This document shows positions 61,626 through 64,000 of a DNA stretch of 64,000 nucleotides, one piece after another; positions within the stretch are counted from its first letter, which is position 1; each line of letters starts with the position of its first letter. Origin of the DNA: Thermotoga sp. SG1 (lineage in GTDB: Bacteria; Thermotogota; Thermotogae; Thermotogales; Thermotogaceae); NCBI RefSeq assembly GCF_002865985.1, contig NZ_LNDD01000003.1, positions 1 through 64,000 on the forward strand, written 5' to 3'. The position numbers were made by a program, and so were the translations under genes. The notes below the pieces were generated by a model, which was not told where the DNA came from, did not search any database, and was given only the letters and a program-made list of their open reading frames with translations.

Positions 61626-61654
61626 ATGATATCACAGACTGCAGAGGATTTCAA
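61626..61654 (-). promoter_or_regulatory. Promoter of the tRNA-Lys/Leu/Gly cluster
   Basis: Minus-strand -35 TTGAAA (61654-61649), 17 bases, -10 TATCAT (61631-61626), 10 bases before tRNA-Lys. Confidence 0.82.
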
Positions 61655-61664
61655 GGGGGAAAAG

Positions 61665-61693
61665 TTGAGGATGAAATCTTTTGGTGTTAAAAT
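61665..61693 (+). promoter_or_regulatory. Promoter of the activator-ATPase gene
   Basis: TTGAGG (61665-61670), 17 bases, TAAAAT (61688-61693). The leader is about 15 bases with AAAGAGGTGAT. Divergent from the tRNA promoter, with 10 bases between the two -35 boxes. Confidence 0.72.
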
Positions 61694-61715
61694 ATCCAAC
61701 AAAGAGGTGATGTCA

Positions 61716-64000
61716 ATGACCGGTGTGTGCGTTGGATCCTCGAGCGTCTCTTTCTACAGTAAAAGCGAGAAGGGTAATCTTCCCCACAACGGAGATCCAC
61801 TTGCACTCCTTTCTTCTATGATACCCACTTTTCTTGAAAAAGGCCCTGTTGTCCTCACAGGGCGAAAAACAAGAGAAGTGATAGACCTTCCTCAGATCTC
61901 CGAGGCCGAAGCAACGGAGGTTGCCTACAGACACCTTATGGAGAAATACGGTCGGGTGGAGGCCATAGTCAGTGCGGGCGGGGAAAACACTGTACTCTAC
62001 AGGGTGAATGAGAAAGGAATCATAACGGGTATATACACGGGTAGCAAGTGTGCCTCGGGTACGGGTGAGTTTTTTCTGCAACAACTTCAGAGAATGGGAA
62101 TCTCCCTCGAGGAAGCAAACAGGGTGAACGTGGAAGACTATTACGAACTCTCCTCCAGATGTACGGTTTTCTGCAAAAGTGATTGCACACACGCACTGAA
62201 CAAGGGTGTGCCAAAAGAATTGGTTCTGAACGGTCTTGGAAAGGTGATGGCCGACAAAATCGTTGAACTCGCACACAAAGCGAACGTGAGAAAGATCCTG
62301 CTTGTTGGAGGTACGACCAGGAACAGACTGATGCTGAAGCACCTGAGAAAATTTCTCGACGTCGTTGTTCCTGAGGAAGCTCTGTTCTTCGAAGCCTTCG
62401 GGGCATATCTCTGGGGGATCGCAAACAGGATCGAAACAAAACGCACTTTCGTGATAAAGGAGGAAAAAAGATCCAGCTTTCCCACACATGAACCCCTGAG
62501 AAAGTACACTCATCTGGTGGAGTTCAAGGAGATGCCCTTTCAGGAAGCGAAAGATGGTGACGTGTGTATTCTGGGAATAGATGTTGGATCGACCACCACG
62601 AAGGCTGTTCTGATGAGATACGAAGACAACGCCATTCTGGCCGGTGTGTATTTGAGAACCCTAGGTGATCCCATAAGGGCGGCACGACAGTGTTACACTT
62701 CGATTCTTGAACAGTTGAACGGAACCAGGGTGAGGATAATCGGTCTTGGTGTTACAGGTTCTGGAAGAAAGATCGTGGGACTTTACTCCCAGACCGATGC
62801 CGTCTACAACGAGATCATGGCCCATGCCAGAGCGGCGGCCCACTTCGATCCGGAAGTGGACACCATCTTCGAAATAGGCGGCCAGGATGCAAAATACACC
62901 TACCTGGTGAACGGTGTGCCCACCGATTACGCCATGAACGAGGCGTGCTCTGCCGGAACGGGATCCTTCCTCGAGGAGGCCGCAGGAGAATCTTTGAGGG
63001 TTCATTACACGGAGATCGGTGATCTTGCCATGAGAGGTGAAAACCCGCCGAACTTCAGCGACCAGTGTGCCGCTTTCATAGGAAGTGATGTCAAAACCGC
63101 TGTGAACGAAGGAATTTCCAAAGAAGACATCTGTGCGGGACTTGTGTATTCCATTTGTATGAACTATCTGAACAGGGTAAAAGGAAACAGACCCGTTGGG
63201 AAGAAGATCTTCATGCAGGGTGGTGTCTGTTACAACAGGGCCGTTCCCATTGCCATGGCTGCCCTCGTCGGAAAAAAGATCGTGGTTCCCCCACATCCCG
63301 GCCTGATGGGTGCCTACGGTGTAGCACTCCTCACCAAAGAGAACCTGGCACTCGGATTTTTGAAAGAGAAAGAATTCGATCTGAAAGAGTTGATATCCAG
63401 AGAGGTCAGATACAGAGGAACGTTCATCTGTCCTGGTGGAAAGGAAAGGTGTGACAGAAAGTGTGAAATCAGGATCATAGAGATCGATGGAAAGAGATTT
63501 CCCTTCGGTGGTGCCTGCAACAAGTACGAAAACGTGGTAAGACATCTGAACGTCGACAGCACGAAGTACAACTTCGTGAAGAAAAGAGAAAGGTACATCT
63601 TCGATTTCGAGCGTGCAAAAGGTTCATCGAAGACGATCGGTCTGAGCAAGTCCCTTGCGATGAACAACCTGTTTCCTCTGTTCTACACGTTTTTGGAGGA
63701 ACTGGGATTCGAGGTGATCGTTCCTGAAAGATCCGACAGACGCGGCTGGGAAATGAAGAACTCCGAGTTCTGTTTCCCGGTGGAACTTTCCCATGGATAC
63801 ATGTACGACCTTCTTTCGAAAAATCCGGATTTGATCTTCGTTCCCAGAATACGTGGAATAAAAGTGGAAAATTCCGAGAACTACAACGTCTTCTGTCCCT
63901 TCGTCCAGAGTGAAGCGGACTGGCTCTCATCGGCCTTTCCGTCTTTGAAAGAAAAACTCGTGACGGAGTACTTCGACTTTTCACGTGGAGATGAGAGAGA
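61716..64000 (+). CDS. Tandem BadF/HgdC-type activator ATPase with DUF2229 region (3' end outside window)
   Basis: Large protein, 761 residues seen and still open at the edge. Two ASKHA ATPase modules are fused: residues about 1-270 (VSAGGENTVLY, KCASGTGEFF) and about 283-560 (LGIDVGSTTTKAVLM, EIGGQDAKYTY, ACSAGTGSFLEEAA). Each keeps cysteines that in HgdC hold a bridging [4Fe-4S] cluster (in the second, Cys of ACSAGTG and SDQCAAF). A DUF2229-like part follows from about 590 with its own cysteine cluster (CPGGKERCDRKC). Known relatives drive electrons into 2-hydroxyacyl-CoA dehydratases or double-cubane reductases. ATG 61716 spaces better from GAGGTGAT than ATG 61710. Confidence 0.92.
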   Translation, partial: MTGVCVGSSSVSFYSKSEKGNLPHNGDPLALLSSMIPTFLEKGPVVLTGRKTREVIDLPQISEAEATEVAYRHLMEKYGRVEAIVSAGGENTVLYRVNEKGIITGIYTGSKCASGTGEFFLQQLQRMGISLEEANRVNVEDYYELSSRCTVFCKSDCTHALNKGVPKELVLNGLGKVMADKIVELAHKANVRKILLVGGTTRNRLMLKHLRKFLDVVVPEEALFFEAFGAYLWGIANRIETKRTFVIKEEKRSSFPTHEPLRKYTHLVEFKEMPFQEAKDGDVCILGIDVGSTTTKAVLMRYEDNAILAGVYLRTLGDPIRAARQCYTSILEQLNGTRVRIIGLGVTGSGRKIVGLYSQTDAVYNEIMAHARAAAHFDPEVDTIFEIGGQDAKYTYLVNGVPTDYAMNEACSAGTGSFLEEAAGESLRVHYTEIGDLAMRGENPPNFSDQCAAFIGSDVKTAVNEGISKEDICAGLVYSICMNYLNRVKGNRPVGKKIFMQGGVCYNRAVPIAMAALVGKKIVVPPHPGLMGAYGVALLTKENLALGFLKEKEFDLKELISREVRYRGTFICPGGKERCDRKCEIRIIEIDGKRFPFGGACNKYENVVRHLNVDSTKYNFVKKRERYIFDFERAKGSSKTIGLSKSLAMNNLFPLFYTFLEELGFEVIVPERSDRRGWEMKNSEFCFPVELSHGYMYDLLSKNPDLIFVPRIRGIKVENSENYNVFCPFVQSEADWLSSAFPSLKEKLVTEYFDFSRGDER

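Noticed and set aside
61713-63545. Long minus-strand frames (61713-62513 and 62661-63545) opposite the activator ATPase
   Set aside because: The plus strand encodes an uninterrupted protein with clear ATPase motifs and a good start; the minus frames have none.

Overview
Organism and basis. The window is a chromosomal segment of a hyperthermophilic Thermotoga, close to but not identical with T. maritima. I judge this from remembered family sequences; no search was run. The signs are genus-typical: a NusG with a large internal insertion, an RpoC of about 1,690 residues with its own insertion, the toga proteins Omp-alpha and OmpB side by side, a flavin-dependent thymidylate synthase (ThyX), and very tight gene packing with many ATGA/GTGA overlaps and many GTG or TTG starts behind strong GGAGG/GAGGTGAT ribosome sites. 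I see no insertion sequence, prophage, CRISPR array or rRNA. No stretch longer than about 300 bases lacks a gene or RNA.

Region 1 (1-17112), pectin and sugar-acid use. Leftward genes encode a sugar-binding protein, two permeases and a chemotaxis receptor. Rightward genes encode a secreted pectate lyase (pelA), a decayed binding-protein pseudogene, then an operon: zinc alcohol dehydrogenase, exo-polygalacturonase (pelB), 6-phosphogluconate dehydrogenase (gnd), a GntR/FCD regulator, tagaturonate epimerase (uxaE), a short-chain dehydrogenase, a LarA-family nickel-pincer racemase/epimerase and a gluconate kinase. Three copies of a TGAAACATCA-centred operator lie just downstream of three promoters. 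My main inference is that the cluster encodes a non-classical route: galacturonate -> tagaturonate -> fructuronate -> mannonate -> (2-epimerisation by the LarA homologue) -> gluconate -> 6-phosphogluconate -> ribulose 5-phosphate. It would bypass 2-keto-3-deoxygluconate and balance its redox.

Region 2 (17100-24474), leftward: a 50-residue protein, thyX, an Omp85 assembly protein, purK, purE, then hydF (FeFe-hydrogenase maturase) translationally coupled to an aspartase-like gene. The purE-hydF gap holds mutually exclusive hairpins ending in a terminator, which looks like an attenuator or riboswitch.

Region 3 (24489-37933), rightward: tRNA genes mixed with rpmG, secE, nusG, rplK, rplA, rplJ, rplL, rpoB and rpoC. 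There is an L10 leader with an intrinsic terminator in front of rplJ, two tandem terminators between rplL and rpoB, and a two-way terminator after rpoC.

Region 4 (37935-53378), leftward: an orphan peptide/sugar-type binding protein with its own promoter, and a run of fifteen nearly gapless or overlapping genes in transcription order: nicotinamidase, nicotinate phosphoribosyltransferase, pdxS, pdxT, a degenerate GGDEF protein, a flippase-like membrane protein, a DUF2344 protein, a response regulator, an RsbU-type phosphatase, a YebC regulator, an exported beta-rich protein with an odd start codon, cheR, lspA, rluD and a shortened DnaE. A tRNA-Ser with its own promoter precedes it.

Region 5 (53399-64000): ompB and omp-alpha, then tyrS, secG, uvrA and a DUF401 membrane protein, tRNA-Gly/Leu/Lys, all leftward. 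A divergent promoter then drives a large rightward protein with two BadF/HgdC-type activator ATPase modules, cut by the window end.
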